Source: DATILL01 sp035476575
GTDB lineage: Bacteria > Actinomycetota > Actinomycetes > Mycobacteriales > JACQDL01
DNA: 60,702 nucleotides
Direction of reading: 5' to 3'
Assembly: GCA_035476575.1 (NCBI GenBank)
Contig: DATILL010000044.1
Coordinates: 1-60,702, forward strand
Shown here in pieces: positions 34,690-43,765 of the stretch (positions are counted from its first letter, which is position 1; every line of letters starts with the position of its first letter). Below the pieces are notes generated by a model. That model saw only the letters and a list, made by a program, of their open reading frames with translations, had not been told where the DNA came from and ran no database searches. The position numbers were made by a program, and so were the translations under genes.

Positions 34690-35805
34690 TTAAAGATCGC
34701 TGAAAGAATCGTAGCGGACACGCGACAGCGGGATGCGCAGCTCGTGGCACTTGGCCAGCGTGGCCCGGATCATCTCGGCCGAGCCGGCGGCGAAGACGTC
34801 GTGGTTGTCCCAGCTTCCATGTGCGGCGAAGACGTCGGTGACGTTGCCGAGCTCGCCGATGAACCCGGTGTCGTCGGAGACCGCGGGGACGACCGTCAGC
34901 CAGGAGTGCTCGGCAGCCAGCTTCTCCATCGCCTCCAGGTCGTACAGGCCGGCCTTGGACCGGGCACCGAAGAACACGTGTACGTTCCGGGTCGAGTTCC
35001 ACCGGGTCATGTCCTCGACGATGGCCCGGATCGGGGCCAGCCCGGTGGAGCCCGCCACGCACAGCACGTTCCGGGTCGAGGACGGGTTCGGCACCATGGA
35101 GCCCATCGGCGGGCCGAACCGCAGCGAGTCGCCGACGTCGGTGTGGTGGACCAGCGCCCGGCTGACCCAACCGCCCGGCACTGCCTTGACGTGCAGCTCC
35201 AGGGACCCGTCCGGGCGGGGTGCGTTCGCGATCGACATCGCCCGCCAGAGCCGGGGCCGCCGTGCGGACTCGACCGCGACGAACTGGCCGGGCAGGTACG
35301 GGTACGGCTGGTCCAGCCGGACCGTGATGACGGCGATCTCGGTGCCCCTCGACTCGTGCCCGACGACCTGGGCCGTCCACCACGGCGGCTCGTCGACGGC
35401 GGCGTTCTCCGCGGCGTCGATCATCATCCGGGCGGCGATGCCGTACGCCCTCGCCCACGCCTGCTCGACCTCCGGGGTGAAGGTCTCCCCGCTGAACTCC
35501 TTCAGCGCGGCGATCAGGCTGGCGCCAACCACGTCGTAGTGGGCCGGCGCCACCGCGAACTTGCGGTGGTCCTTGCCGAGCTGGTTGAGGTAGGGCATCA
35601 GGAACTCGGGGTTCTCGAAACCCTGCACGATCCGGACGAGAGCGCGCAGCAGCCGGCTGCGCTGCACGTCCATCACGACCGGGAACATGTCCCGGATCTC
35701 CGGATGGCCGTGAAAGACATGGGCGTAGAAGAACTTCGCCACCTTCTCGGCATGCGGTTCTACTGCGACCCAGCTCTCCTTGATCAGTTGTGCGTCACGT
35801 GACAT
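34690..35805 (-). CDS. hmp: Flavohemoglobin (nitric oxide dioxygenase-like)
   Basis: Start set at ATG 35805 (MSRDAQLIKESWVAVEPHAE), with GAGG about 10 bases upstream; an in-frame codon at 35847 is less likely. Residues 1-140 are a globin domain with the proximal His region FAVAPAHYDVVG. Then comes an FAD-binding barrel (YPYLPGQFVAVES, LWRAMSIANAP) and an NAD domain (LCVAGSTGLAPIRAIVEDM, VHVFFGARSKAGLYDLEAM). It oxidises NO to nitrate with NAD(P)H and oxygen. It is divergent from the EamA gene, with a repeat cluster between them. Confidence 0.9.
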   Translation of the reverse strand: MSRDAQLIKESWVAVEPHAEKVAKFFYAHVFHGHPEIRDMFPVVMDVQRSRLLRALVRIVQGFENPEFLMPYLNQLGKDHRKFAVAPAHYDVVGASLIAALKEFSGETFTPEVEQAWARAYGIAARMMIDAAENAAVDEPPWWTAQVVGHESRGTEIAVITVRLDQPYPYLPGQFVAVESARRPRLWRAMSIANAPRPDGSLELHVKAVPGGWVSRALVHHTDVGDSLRFGPPMGSMVPNPSSTRNVLCVAGSTGLAPIRAIVEDMTRWNSTRNVHVFFGARSKAGLYDLEAMEKLAAEHSWLTVVPAVSDDTGFIGELGNVTDVFAAHGSWDNHDVFAAGSAEMIRATLAKCHELRIPLSRVRYDSFSDL

Positions 35806-35982
35806 CTGCCCGACCTCGTTGGCGCGCGTGAGGGGTCTACCGTGCACGAACTAGTTGGCCGACAGTACCTTCATGTGGTCGCTGTGTGTACACGTCGGAG
35901 AAAAACGATCACAGTCAGCACCCATCCCTCCCCCGATGCGTCATTCCGGATGATCTAGACCTGTTGGGCACCTCTCCGCCTG

Positions 35983-36201
35983 CCGTGTGGTCACCTCTCG
36001 GCGTTGTGGTGACCTTTCGTTGTCCGGACTGCCCGTGTGGTGACCTGTCGTCGTTGTGGTTACCTTTTGTTGACACCGCACGACGTGTGGTCACCTCTCG
36101 GCGTTGTGGTGACCTCACGTTGTTGGACCGGCCATGTGGTCACCTGTCGGCGTTGTGGTGACCTGTTGGGGTCTGTGAAGCCCGATAGGTCACCACACGG
36201 T
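35983..36201. repeat. GTGGTSACC repeat cluster A (nine units)
   Basis: Eight direct units alternate CGTGTGGTCACCTCTCGG and CGTTGTGGTGACCTTTCG forms every 20-35 bases. A final inverted unit (GATAGGTCACCACACGG) can pair with the last direct one across GGGGTCTGTGAAGCCC. It fills the space between the divergent flavohemoglobin and EamA genes, so it may overlap their promoters. Confidence 0.85.
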
Positions 36202-36220
36202 GTGTGAGGGAGGGAGCGGA

Positions 36221-37183
36221 GTGAGCCGGGCAAGCGCGGTCAGGCTGGTGGTGCTGGCGGCGCTATGGGGCTCGAGCTTCCTGTGGATCAAGATCGCGCT
36301 GGAGGGGATGTCGCCGATCCAGCTCGTGCTGGTCCGGCTGGCGCTGGGCGCTGCGGTCGTTCTGGTCCTCGCCCGGTTGCGCGGGTTGCGGCTGCCGCGG
36401 GGACGGGCGGTGTGGAGTCGGTTGCTCGTGGCAGCGACGCTGGCCAACGCGCTGCCGTTCTGGCTGTTCGCGGTCGGCGAGCGGACCGTGGACTCCGCCG
36501 TCGCCGGCGTGCTGAACGGCACCACCCCACTATGGACGGTGCTGGTCGCGCTGGCCGCGCGGACCGAGGCGAGACTGTCCCCGCGCCGGCTCGGCGGGCT
36601 GGCGGTGGGCTTCGCCGGCACGCTGGTGATCTTCGAGCCGTGGGATGCCGGGACGCCGATCGCGAGCTGGGGCGGGCTGGCCTGCCTGCTGGCCGCGATG
36701 TGCTACGGCGTCAGCTTCGTCTTCATGGGCCGCACGTTGGCCAACCGGGGCATCGCGCCGCTGGCGCTGTCGGCTGGCCAGCTTGTGGCTGCCACTATGG
36801 TCACCGCCGCGGTCACGCCGTTCGCCGGGCTGCAGCCACTGCATCTCCGGGCGGGCGCCGTAGCCGCCGTAGCGGTGCTCGGCGCACTCGGCACCGGCGT
36901 GGCCTACGTGCTGAACTACCGGCTGATCACCGACGAGGGTGCCACCGCGACGTCGACCGTCACCTACCTGATCCCGGTGGCGGCGGTGCTGCTCGGCGCG
37001 GTCGTGCTGGCCGAGCCGATCACGGTGAACGTCGCCCTCGGCATGGTCCTGGTGCTGGCCGGCGTCGCCCTGGCCCAGCGCCGCCGCCCGGCCGGCGTCA
37101 GCGGGCGACGCCAGCCCAGCGTGTCCGGGCCGCCCGCTCCGGTCGACCACGCGGGACACCCGGGCCACGCCGGCCGGCGGTGA
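36221..37183 (+). CDS. EamA/DMT family transporter
   Basis: About 320 residues, start GTG 36221 chosen for the GAGGGAGGGAGCGG just upstream (an in-frame codon at 36200 has none). Ten hydrophobic helices in two EamA halves: VVLAALWGSSFLWIKIALEG and PFWLFAVGERTVDSAVAGVL in the first, ACLLAAMCYGVSFVFMGRTL and TSTVTYLIPVAAVLLGAVVL in the second. It is an inner-membrane exporter or importer of small metabolites. Its last 86 bases overlap the end of the convergent YibE/F gene. Confidence 0.9.
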   Translation: MSRASAVRLVVLAALWGSSFLWIKIALEGMSPIQLVLVRLALGAAVVLVLARLRGLRLPRGRAVWSRLLVAATLANALPFWLFAVGERTVDSAVAGVLNGTTPLWTVLVALAARTEARLSPRRLGGLAVGFAGTLVIFEPWDAGTPIASWGGLACLLAAMCYGVSFVFMGRTLANRGIAPLALSAGQLVAATMVTAAVTPFAGLQPLHLRAGAVAAVAVLGALGTGVAYVLNYRLITDEGATATSTVTYLIPVAAVLLGAVVLAEPITVNVALGMVLVLAGVALAQRRRPAGVSGRRQPSVSGPPAPVDHAGHPGHAGRR

Positions 37184-38360
37184 CGACCGCGACGGCGACG
37201 GCGGTGGTGATCGGCACCGAGGCGGCGATCCCGATGCCACCCACCAGGCCACGAACGATCTCGCCAGCGATCTCGTCCCCGGTGAGGATGTCGTGCGCGG
37301 ACCGCCCGGAGAGGCTGAACAGCAGCAGCACCGGCAGCGCCGAGCCGGCGTAGGCCAGCACCAGGGTGTAGATGGTCGAGGCGATGTGGTCGCGCCCGAT
37401 CCGCATCGCCGACCGGTAGAGCCGGCCGGGCCGCGGCCTGGGGTCGGCGCCGGACAGCTCCCACACCGCCGAGGCCTGGGTGACGGTGGCGTCGTTGAGG
37501 ACGCCGAGCGTGCCGATGACCAGCCCGCACAGCAGCAGCCCGGAGATCGACACATGCGCCGCGGCCACCTGCAGGTAGGGCACGGTGTCCGAGGACAGCC
37601 CGGTCAGCCGGGTCGAGGCGATGGCCAGCCCGGCCAGCAGCCCGGTCAGGGCCAGGCTCAGCAGCGTGCCCAGCAACGCCGCCGACGTCCGCTGCGACAC
37701 CCCGTGCGCCAGGTACAGGACGACGAACAGGATCACCGCGGCCCCGACCAGCCCGACCGCGACCGGTGAGCGGCCAGCCAGCAAGGCCGGCAGCAGGAAC
37801 CGCACCAGCACCAGGTAGGTCACGCCCAGCCCGGCCAGCGCCGCCAGGCCGCGCCAGCGGGCCACCAGGACCACGACCAGCGCGAACGCGCCGGCCAGCC
37901 AGCCCAGCGGCACGTCCCGGACGAGGTCGTCGTAGAAGTACGCCGGCCGGCCGGTCGTGTCGAGGGTGCGGCCCAGCCGCACCCGGTCCCCGACCCGGAA
38001 CGACGCCGACCCGGCGTTGCCGACCGCCACGGTGACCGCCGTTCCGGCCTCCGGGCCGGTGCCGAGCTGCACCGTCAGGGACACGCAGTCGGGGCTGGGG
38101 GTCCGGCGCGGGCCGCCGCCGAGCGCGCTGTCGCAGGGCTGCCTTTCGACGTCGAGGATCGCGGCCTGCGCGAAGTCGACCCGGCCGCCGTTGGCGGCCC
38201 GGACCGAGGCGCCGCCGGAGTAGTCGGTGCGGGGCGGCCAGAGCAGCAGCAGCCCGACGATCGTCGCCGCCGCGAACGGCGCCAGGGCCAGCGCGAGCAC
38301 CCAGCCAGCGCGGGGGCCGGCGGAGGTGGCAGGTCCGTGGTGCCCATGCCTCCCGCTCAC
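37098..38360 (-). CDS. YibE/F family membrane protein
   Basis: 420 residues, GTG start at 38360. One N-terminal span (GWVLALALAPFAAATIVGLL) is followed by an outer domain (residues about 45-150) and then seven or so helices with the YibE/F signature (VTYLVLVRFLLPALLAGRSP, LGVLNDATVTQASAVWELS, GRDHIASTIYTLVLAYAGSA, LPVLLLFSLSGRSAHDILTG). Function of the family is not settled. Its Arg/Pro-rich C-terminal tail is encoded opposite the end of the EamA gene. Confidence 0.85.
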   Translation of the reverse strand: MSGRHGHHGPATSAGPRAGWVLALALAPFAAATIVGLLLLWPPRTDYSGGASVRAANGGRVDFAQAAILDVERQPCDSALGGGPRRTPSPDCVSLTVQLGTGPEAGTAVTVAVGNAGSASFRVGDRVRLGRTLDTTGRPAYFYDDLVRDVPLGWLAGAFALVVVLVARWRGLAALAGLGVTYLVLVRFLLPALLAGRSPVAVGLVGAAVILFVVLYLAHGVSQRTSAALLGTLLSLALTGLLAGLAIASTRLTGLSSDTVPYLQVAAAHVSISGLLLCGLVIGTLGVLNDATVTQASAVWELSGADPRPRPGRLYRSAMRIGRDHIASTIYTLVLAYAGSALPVLLLFSLSGRSAHDILTGDEIAGEIVRGLVGGIGIAASVPITTAVAVAVVTAGRRGPGVPRGRPERAARTRWAGVAR

Positions 38361-38433
38361 CGCGGCAGACTAGCTGGCCGCCGCGGGCCGCCGTCCGGGC
38401 GGCCGCCGTCCGATGGCCACTACCTGGTGGCCG

Positions 38434-39390
38434 CTATCCGGTGGCGCGGGAGGTGCCGAACATGGTGTCTAGGGTGACCGGCGTGAGCCTGCGCTGGTGG
38501 ATCAGCGCCAGGAGCTGGTCGAACAGGTGGGTGACCGTGGGATGGTTGGCGTGGCCGAGCACGATCCGCCCGGCAGTCAGCCACTGCCGGGCCTGTTCCA
38601 TCAGCACCCGCGGGGTGAGCAGCCGGGAGTCGCCGAAGGAGCCTTCCCACATCAGGATCCGGGTGTAGCCGAGCTGGCCGGCGACGGCATCGGTGCGCGC
38701 GTTGTGCTTGCCGAACGGCGGGCGGAACCACGGCCGCGAGGTGATCCCGAACGCCTGCTGGATCCATTCGTCGTTCCGCTCGATGTCCGCACGGATCTGG
38801 TCGTCGCCGCGGGTGAGCAGGTTCTTGTGGGTGAAGGTGTGGTTGCCGATCTGCACCTGGCCGGCCTCGACCAGCGGACGCAGCGCGGTAGCGTGGGCGT
38901 TCCAGATGCGCTGGTAGATGCCGTTGGGCGAGAACGTGATGGGGATACCGGTGCGTTCGGCGAAGGCGACGTAGCCGGCCACCGTCTCGGGGTCGTAGCC
39001 GTCGTCGATGGTCAGCGCGACCTGCGGGCTGCTGCCCGGTCCGCCCGGGGAGGCGTGCACGATCGTGGCCCGGCCGGGGTGCGGCGGCGGCACGGGCGGC
39101 AGCGGCCCGGCGGGCGGTCGGGGGAGCTGGCTGCTGTCGGTCGCCGTGGGGCTCGGCTCGGGCGGCGGCCGGAAGGGCGATCTCCCGCCGGCGTCGGTGC
39201 TGGTCAGGGCAGGTACGGCGACCGAGCGCCGGTCAGTGCCGCAGCCGGTGAGCACGCCGAGCGTACCCGCCGCCAAGACGGCGAGCAGGGTCCGCCGGTC
39301 CGCGGCCAGCCGGGGGATGTCAGAGAGGTCTCCAGCCACCCGGGAGACGATACGGGCTCCTCGTCCGACGATTACCACCGAGCACGGCAC
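38434..39390 (-). CDS. Polysaccharide deacetylase, lipoprotein
   Basis: Up to 318 residues; the start is uncertain between GTG 39390 and GTG 39339. A signal with lipobox (LLAVLAAGTLGVLTGC) and a long Pro-rich linker precede a NodB domain: VALTIDDGYDPETVAGY (catalytic Asp and metal Asp), IGNHTFTHKNLL (metal His pair), FRPPFGKHNARTDAVAGQLG and IVLGHANHPTVTHLFDQLLA. It removes acetyl groups from a cell-surface sugar polymer outside the membrane. Confidence 0.9.
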   Translation of the reverse strand: MPCSVVIVGRGARIVSRVAGDLSDIPRLAADRRTLLAVLAAGTLGVLTGCGTDRRSVAVPALTSTDAGGRSPFRPPPEPSPTATDSSQLPRPPAGPLPPVPPPHPGRATIVHASPGGPGSSPQVALTIDDGYDPETVAGYVAFAERTGIPITFSPNGIYQRIWNAHATALRPLVEAGQVQIGNHTFTHKNLLTRGDDQIRADIERNDEWIQQAFGITSRPWFRPPFGKHNARTDAVAGQLGYTRILMWEGSFGDSRLLTPRVLMEQARQWLTAGRIVLGHANHPTVTHLFDQLLALIHQRRLTPVTLDTMFGTSRATG

Positions 39391-39438
39391 CCCCTGCCCG
39401 ACCCGACCGCACCCCCGATCGGCCGCGTCTTCCGCTGT

Positions 39439-39566
39439 TCACTCCCGGTCGAAGCGCCAGCGGGACTGGCTGAGCTCGCCCTTGCCGAAACCGAAGGCCG
39501 TCGAGGGAGCGACCTCGTACACCAGGACCTCGCCGGCCCCGTGGTGGAATGCGCCGTCCCGGACCT
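39439..39566 (-). pseudogene. C-terminal fragment of a PPOX-family protein
   Basis: VRDGAFHHGAGEVLVYEVAPS and AFGFGKGELSQSRWRFDRE end at a TGA. The same sequence recurs at about 41130-41260. The pieces are 1.7 kb apart around the Fic gene. Only about 40 codons remain, with no start. Confidence 0.7.
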
Positions 39567-39588
39567 GGTTCTCAGCTCCCTCGCGCAA

Positions 39589-40740
39589 CTACTTCGGCGG
39601 CGCGAAGGGATCCGTCTCGTCCCTCGGGTTCCGAGCAGCGACGACCTCCCTCATCAACGCGACAATTTCCTTGCCGGCGACATAGTAGCGGCCCCGCTTC
39701 TCCCCGCGTGGAACCAGCAGGTTGGCGTTCACGAGCTGACGAAGGTCGCGGGTGGCGGTCTGTTCATTGATCCCACCGGTGATCCCGTCTTCAAAGATCG
39801 CCCGATAGGTAGCATTTCTGATACGCATTCCCAGGGCGGCATCAAATAGTGCCGACACGCATCGCTCGCCGAGAGCCCTTTCGGTCGCCAGCCTTTCGAG
39901 CTGATCCCAAAGGAGCTCGCTGTCTCGTGCTCGCTGCAGCATAGTGCGCGCCTGTCGCAAGTGGGCAGTCAGCGTAAACCGCACCCAGGGCCTTGGGTCG
40001 CGTTGCGGCTGCCAGGTGCCTCCTCCGACCTCGGCCAGCACATCGTAGTACTGCTGAGCGTTTCGCCCCAGGTACTCCTCGATGCTCATGAAAACTGGCG
40101 ACAATACTCCGCTACGCGCAATCACCAAGCTTTGGAGGCAACGCGCCATGCGCCCGTTTCCATCCCTGAAGGGATGGATCATCACCATGTTCAGGTGGGC
40201 CATCCCGGCCCGAACCAGGTCGGGAAGCTCGTTATCTTGGTTCAGGTGCTCGACAAGCTCGCGCATTAGCTCCGGAACTAGATCGACATCCGACCCTTCA
40301 TGGACGATCTCTCCGGTCTCCTCCTTTCGGACATAAATGCTGCCAGCACGCCACCTACCGGGCCGGTTGTCCAACGCGTAGCTGGTCATCATGAAATGAA
40401 GGCTCTTGATGAGCTGGCCGCTGTACTCGAAGTCGGTCTCGTTTGCCAACTGGAGAACATAGGTCATCGCGTCTCGATAACCTTCCAGCGCCCGCCGCGT
40501 CTCGGTTCCCGCATCCAGCGGTTCCTCACCCATCGCAACTGCCGCGGCGTCGTCAAGGGCAGCATCGTAGCCTTCAATGCTGTTCGAACCCTGGATGGCG
40601 CGTGCGAACGACAGCCGGCGGAGGGAGCCGGCCCACCGTCGCGGCTCGTGGAGCTGCCAGCGAAGCTTCTCCTTGGCCTCCATGATCTGTTGCAGCACCG
40701 CATGCTCGCGCTCGTCGAGGCTCGGCGGCCTGAACAACAT
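39589..40740 (-). CDS. Fic family protein (AMP transferase-like), class II layout
   Basis: 383 residues, ATG 40740 with AAGGAG 8 bases upstream. The active loop HPFRDGNGRMAR (His189) is complete. The inhibitory helix is upstream at SNSIEG (about 52-57), matching the S/T-x-x-x-E-G/N motif, so it is a self-inhibited class II Fic. A C-terminal winged helix (GINEQTATRDLRQLVNANLL, GRYYVAG) likely binds DNA or a partner. It would attach AMP or another nucleotide group to a target protein. It stands alone and is flanked by two pieces of the same PPOX sequence. Confidence 0.9.
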   Translation of the reverse strand: MLFRPPSLDEREHAVLQQIMEAKEKLRWQLHEPRRWAGSLRRLSFARAIQGSNSIEGYDAALDDAAAVAMGEEPLDAGTETRRALEGYRDAMTYVLQLANETDFEYSGQLIKSLHFMMTSYALDNRPGRWRAGSIYVRKEETGEIVHEGSDVDLVPELMRELVEHLNQDNELPDLVRAGMAHLNMVMIHPFRDGNGRMARCLQSLVIARSGVLSPVFMSIEEYLGRNAQQYYDVLAEVGGGTWQPQRDPRPWVRFTLTAHLRQARTMLQRARDSELLWDQLERLATERALGERCVSALFDAALGMRIRNATYRAIFEDGITGGINEQTATRDLRQLVNANLLVPRGEKRGRYYVAGKEIVALMREVVAARNPRDETDPFAPPK

Positions 40741-41130
40741 GCCTGTAACTCCTTAAGTTTCCATCTCGATGATTGATCGCAACCTTCATGACGAAGGTTG
40801 GCAACCATGTATCAGCCACGACCCGTCGGTCGGGCCTGCTCACCCGACGACGGGTGACGTTGCTGTCAGACCCAGCCGCCAACCCGGACCGCAGGCACCT
40901 TGACAGCACACAAGCTCGCCCGTGCCCGTGCCCGTGCCCGTGCCCGCGCACCGAGACCACCGACGACACCCGAACGTCAGGACCGGCATGTGGCCGACCA
41001 ACCTGTTTGTCGTAGCGGGCTGGCAGTCTGGCCAGCGCGGCGTGCTTGTCGGCGGCCTTGACGGCTTCGACCGCGTCGCGGGCCTTGTTCTTACCCGCCC
41101 GCTCGCCGGATTCGGGTCTGAGGTCGACTC
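40741..41130. other. Gap with degraded sequence
   Basis: No intact gene. The minus strand around 41000-41090 reads NKARDAVEAVKAADKHAALA and RLPARYDKQVGRP, which looks like a lost coding piece I cannot identify. Bases 40950-41005 resemble 45180-45235 (a GCACCGNGATCACC-type start and an ACCGGCANGTGGC core), so a second copied block exists. A hexamer repeat lies at 40918-40946. Confidence 0.45.
40918..40946. repeat. Tandem hexamer GCCCGT, four full copies
   Basis: Four exact copies of GCCCGT followed by a partial unit. A simple repeat in non-coding sequence, probably from polymerase slippage. Confidence 0.8.
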
Positions 41131-41447
41131 CCGGTCGAAGCTCCAGCGGGTCTGGCTGAGCTCGCCCTTGCCGAAGCCGAAGGCCGTCGAGGGAGCGACC
41201 TCGTACACCAGGGCCTCGCCGGGCATCGTGGTGGAAGGCGCCGTCCCGGGCCGGTGCAGAAATACAATGCGCCGTCCAGCCAGACCGGCAACAGCGGGGT
41301 GACGGGCGGGCATCCGTCGGGGCGGACCGTCGACAGCCAGTACACCTGAGCCGCTTCGAGCCACTCCCGCGCCGCCCAGCCCGTCGGGTTCGCACCAGGG
41401 CTGCTGAACCGGACGTCCAGCTCGGCTACCGGCTCCTTGCCGGCCAT
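41131..41447 (-). pseudogene. PPOX-family flavin protein, internally deleted
   Basis: A good start (ATG 41447, GAGGAGAGG upstream) gives MAGKEPVAELDVRFSSPGAN, then VYWLSTVRPDGCPPVTPLLP and VWLDGALYFCTGP, the N-terminal flavin-binding part of pyridoxamine-phosphate-oxidase-like proteins. The middle, about 50 residues, is missing. The C-terminal end EALVYEVAPSTAFGFGKGEL follows in another frame, because of an extra C compared with the copy at 39439-39566. Not functional. Confidence 0.75.
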
Positions 41448-41585
41448 CTGCCTCTCCTCTCGCTCGGCCGTCGACGTACGGAGGACAGGACGACCAGCGG
41501 GCGACAACCGCCTGAGTATGGCGCCGTAGGCCCGCCGTTGCCCGGGCTACGGTGGGCACAAAGCCTGCTTCAGGAGGTGTCCACG

Positions 41586-41987
41586 ATGGCCGTCGAGCTG
41601 AACCACACCATCGTCGCTGCCCGCGACAAGCTGGCGGCGGCTAAGTTCCTGGCCGGGATCCTGGGACTGGAGGTCGGCGCCCCTTATGGCACGTTCCTGC
41701 CGGTCCAGACAAGCAATGGCGTCACCTTGGACTTCATGGACTACGGCGCCGGCCAGATCGCCCCCCAGCACTACGCGTTCCTGGTGTCGGAGGAGGAGTT
41801 CGACGCCATCTTCGGGCGGATCGAGCAGGCCGGCATCACCTACTACGCCGACCCTGGGCACCGCGCGGCCGGACAGGTCAACCATCACGACGGTGGTCGC
41901 GGCACCTACTTCGAAGACCCGAACGGCCACAACCTGGAGATCATCACCCGCCCGTACGGCAGCGGTAGCAAGCCAGCCAACCCATGA
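41586..41987 (+). CDS. VOC (glyoxalase-fold) protein
   Basis: 133 residues, ATG 41586 with AGGAGG 8 bases upstream. Two beta-alpha-beta-beta-beta units: LNHTIVAARDKLAAAKFLAG with LGLEVGAPYGTFLPVQ, and HYAFLVSEEEFDAIFGRIEQ with GGRGTYFEDPNGHNLEIITR. His5 and the final Glu (HNLEI) are candidate metal ligands. Members include dioxygenases, isomerases and drug-binding proteins, and the reaction cannot be assigned. Confidence 0.85.
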   Translation: MAVELNHTIVAARDKLAAAKFLAGILGLEVGAPYGTFLPVQTSNGVTLDFMDYGAGQIAPQHYAFLVSEEEFDAIFGRIEQAGITYYADPGHRAAGQVNHHDGGRGTYFEDPNGHNLEIITRPYGSGSKPANP

Positions 41988-42129
41988 CAATGGTGGCGTT
42001 ACCGCACCGCATCCGCGGCCATCCGACTCTGCCACGCAGCGGCCACACTCACCTGCCGGCGGCACGCGGGACGAGCCCATGCCCGTTGGCTAGACGCTGA
42101 TAGCGGCCCGCAGGCGGCACACTAGCGCC

Positions 42130-42474
42130 ATGACCGAGCCGGACGACGAACGGCGGGACCGCCCGTTGGGCCTGTTCCGCCGGCTGACCCGAGCGGGACG
42201 GACTCCGGTCTCGCCACAGCAGTGTGACCACCTGCGGGACGCTGGCGCGGAGGCCACGCCACGTACCCCGGGTCGCTGCGAGGACCACCAGCCCGAGGAC
42301 GGCTGGTGGGTGCACCTGCGCGTCTGCCTCACCTGCGGGCATGTCGGCTGCTGCGACTCCTCCAGGCCCCGGCACGCCACCGCTCACTACATCGCCACCG
42401 GTCACTCAGTGATCCAGTCACACGAGCCGGGCGAACGGTGGCGTTGGTGCTACGTCGATGAGCTCCTCGGCTGA
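42130..42474 (+). CDS. UBP-type zinc finger protein
   Basis: 114 residues. The zf-UBP fold is explicit: QQCDHLRDAG, RVCLTCGHVGCCDSSRPRHA, THYIATGH-like HYIATGHSVIQSHEPGERWR and WCYVDELLG. Cys and His positions suit zinc binding. In eukaryotes the domain binds ubiquitin C-termini; actinobacterial stand-alone forms are common but their role is not established. Confidence 0.85.
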   Translation: MTEPDDERRDRPLGLFRRLTRAGRTPVSPQQCDHLRDAGAEATPRTPGRCEDHQPEDGWWVHLRVCLTCGHVGCCDSSRPRHATAHYIATGHSVIQSHEPGERWRWCYVDELLG

Positions 42475-42529
42475 GCCTGCTCGCCCCAGGTCGCTTATCG
42501 TCCTTGCCCATGGCGTCGGGGCTGGTGGT

Positions 42530-42901
42530 CTACCCGCGGGCGGGTAGCTGCTGCAGTGCCCAGGTGTTGCCGTCTGGGTCGGCGAAGGTGACGAAGGACC
42601 CCCACGGCTGTACGTCGATGTCGCTGGCGGCGACGCCGTGGCTGGCCAGCTCCTGCCGGGCGGCCTCGACGTTCTCGACGACGACCTGCAGGCCCTTCTG
42701 CGAGCCCGGCGGCATCGGGGTGATGCCGGTGCCAAGGACGATGGAGCAGGCGGATCCGGGCGGGGTGAGCTGCACGAAGCGCAGCTCGGGGTTGACCTGG
42801 TGGTCATGGTCGGCGTGGAAGCCGACCTGGTCCACGTAGAACGCCTTGGCCCGGTCGACGTCGGTCACCGGGATGGCCACGAGCTCGATCTTCCAATCCA
42901 T
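42530..42901 (-). CDS. VOC (glyoxalase-fold) protein
   Basis: 123 residues from ATG 42901 (MDWKIELVAIPVTDVDRAKA); longer in-frame starts upstream add only low-complexity sequence. The halves read VGFHADHDHQVNPELRFVQL and TPPGSACSIVLGTG, then LQVVVENVEAARQELASHGV and FVTFADPDGNTWALQQLP. Related to the neighbour at 41586 only at fold level. Substrate unknown. Confidence 0.85.
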   Translation of the reverse strand: MDWKIELVAIPVTDVDRAKAFYVDQVGFHADHDHQVNPELRFVQLTPPGSACSIVLGTGITPMPPGSQKGLQVVVENVEAARQELASHGVAASDIDVQPWGSFVTFADPDGNTWALQQLPARG

Positions 42902-43012
42902 ACCCGGCAGCCTAGGCCGGGGGTCTGACAATCCTGGTCGTCGTCCTCGGAGCCCAAACGCCGGTGGCGAGGCCAAGCCGGGGGTTCGCCGGGCGCATGC
43001 TCACCTGAGAAC

Positions 43013-43666
43013 TCACTTCACGACGCGATACCTCAGGTGCGTGACGGCCGGTGACCCGATCAGCCGGGTGCGGTCCAGCTCGACCGGTCCAGTGCCCAGG
43101 TGGTCGAAGAGCCGGACGCCACCGTCACCCAGGAGCACCGGGACGAGGTGAATCTGCACCTCATCAACGAGCCCAGCCGCGAGATACTGCTGGACGACGT
43201 CGGCGCCACCGCCCACTGCGACGTCCTTGTCCCCGGCGGCCGCCCGCGCCTGCTCCAGCGCCGGCTCGATACCGTCGGTGACGAAGATGAAGGTGGTTCC
43301 TCCCGTCAAGGTCATCGGCGGTCGGGGATGATGGGTCAGGACGAACACCGGATGACCGAAGGGAGGCTCGTCTCCCCACCAGCCGTCGGCGTTCGGGTCG
43401 TCCTCCCACGCGCCCTGCCCTCCGCTGAACATCCGCCTGCCCATCACGGTGGCCCCGGTGTTGCCCAGCGACTCCTCCACCATCGCCGAGTCGGCAGTGG
43501 TCTGGCCACCGGGCAGCCCGTGACGCTCACGGAAGCTCTTGAGCGGGAACACCCACTCGTGGAGCCGCTCACCGCCCTCGCCCAGCGGCTGCGCGAGAGT
43601 CTGGTTCGGCCCCGCGATGTAACCGTCGAGCGACATCGAGATGTCCAACATCAACCTGCTCATCAT
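43013..43666 (-). CDS. Dihydrofolate reductase family protein (RibD C-terminal fold)
   Basis: About 217 residues; GGGAGG sits just before the paired ATG codons at 43666 and 43663. Blocks LMLDISMSLDGYIAGPNQTL, TGATVMGRRMFSGG, HPVFVLTHHPRPPM, FVTDGIEPALEQARAAAGDK, DVAVGGGADVVQQYLAAGLV and DEVQIHLVPVLLGDGGVRLF are typical of RibD_C proteins, NADPH-linked reductases of unknown substrate. Confidence 0.9.
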   Translation of the reverse strand: MMSRLMLDISMSLDGYIAGPNQTLAQPLGEGGERLHEWVFPLKSFRERHGLPGGQTTADSAMVEESLGNTGATVMGRRMFSGGQGAWEDDPNADGWWGDEPPFGHPVFVLTHHPRPPMTLTGGTTFIFVTDGIEPALEQARAAAGDKDVAVGGGADVVQQYLAAGLVDEVQIHLVPVLLGDGGVRLFDHLGTGPVELDRTRLIGSPAVTHLRYRVVK

Positions 43667-43765
43667 GCCTCCCGGCACGGGTGACCCACGTGCGGCCGAT
43701 CCTCGTCCGGTTCACCCACACAGACCACCGGCTCCTGCCACCTCCGGGATGTCGGCGTGTTAGCG

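Noticed and set aside
35983..36201. CRISPR-like array
   Set aside because: Units are spaced irregularly by a few to 20 bases, alternate between two forms and include an inverted copy; there are no unique spacers of constant length and no cas genes.
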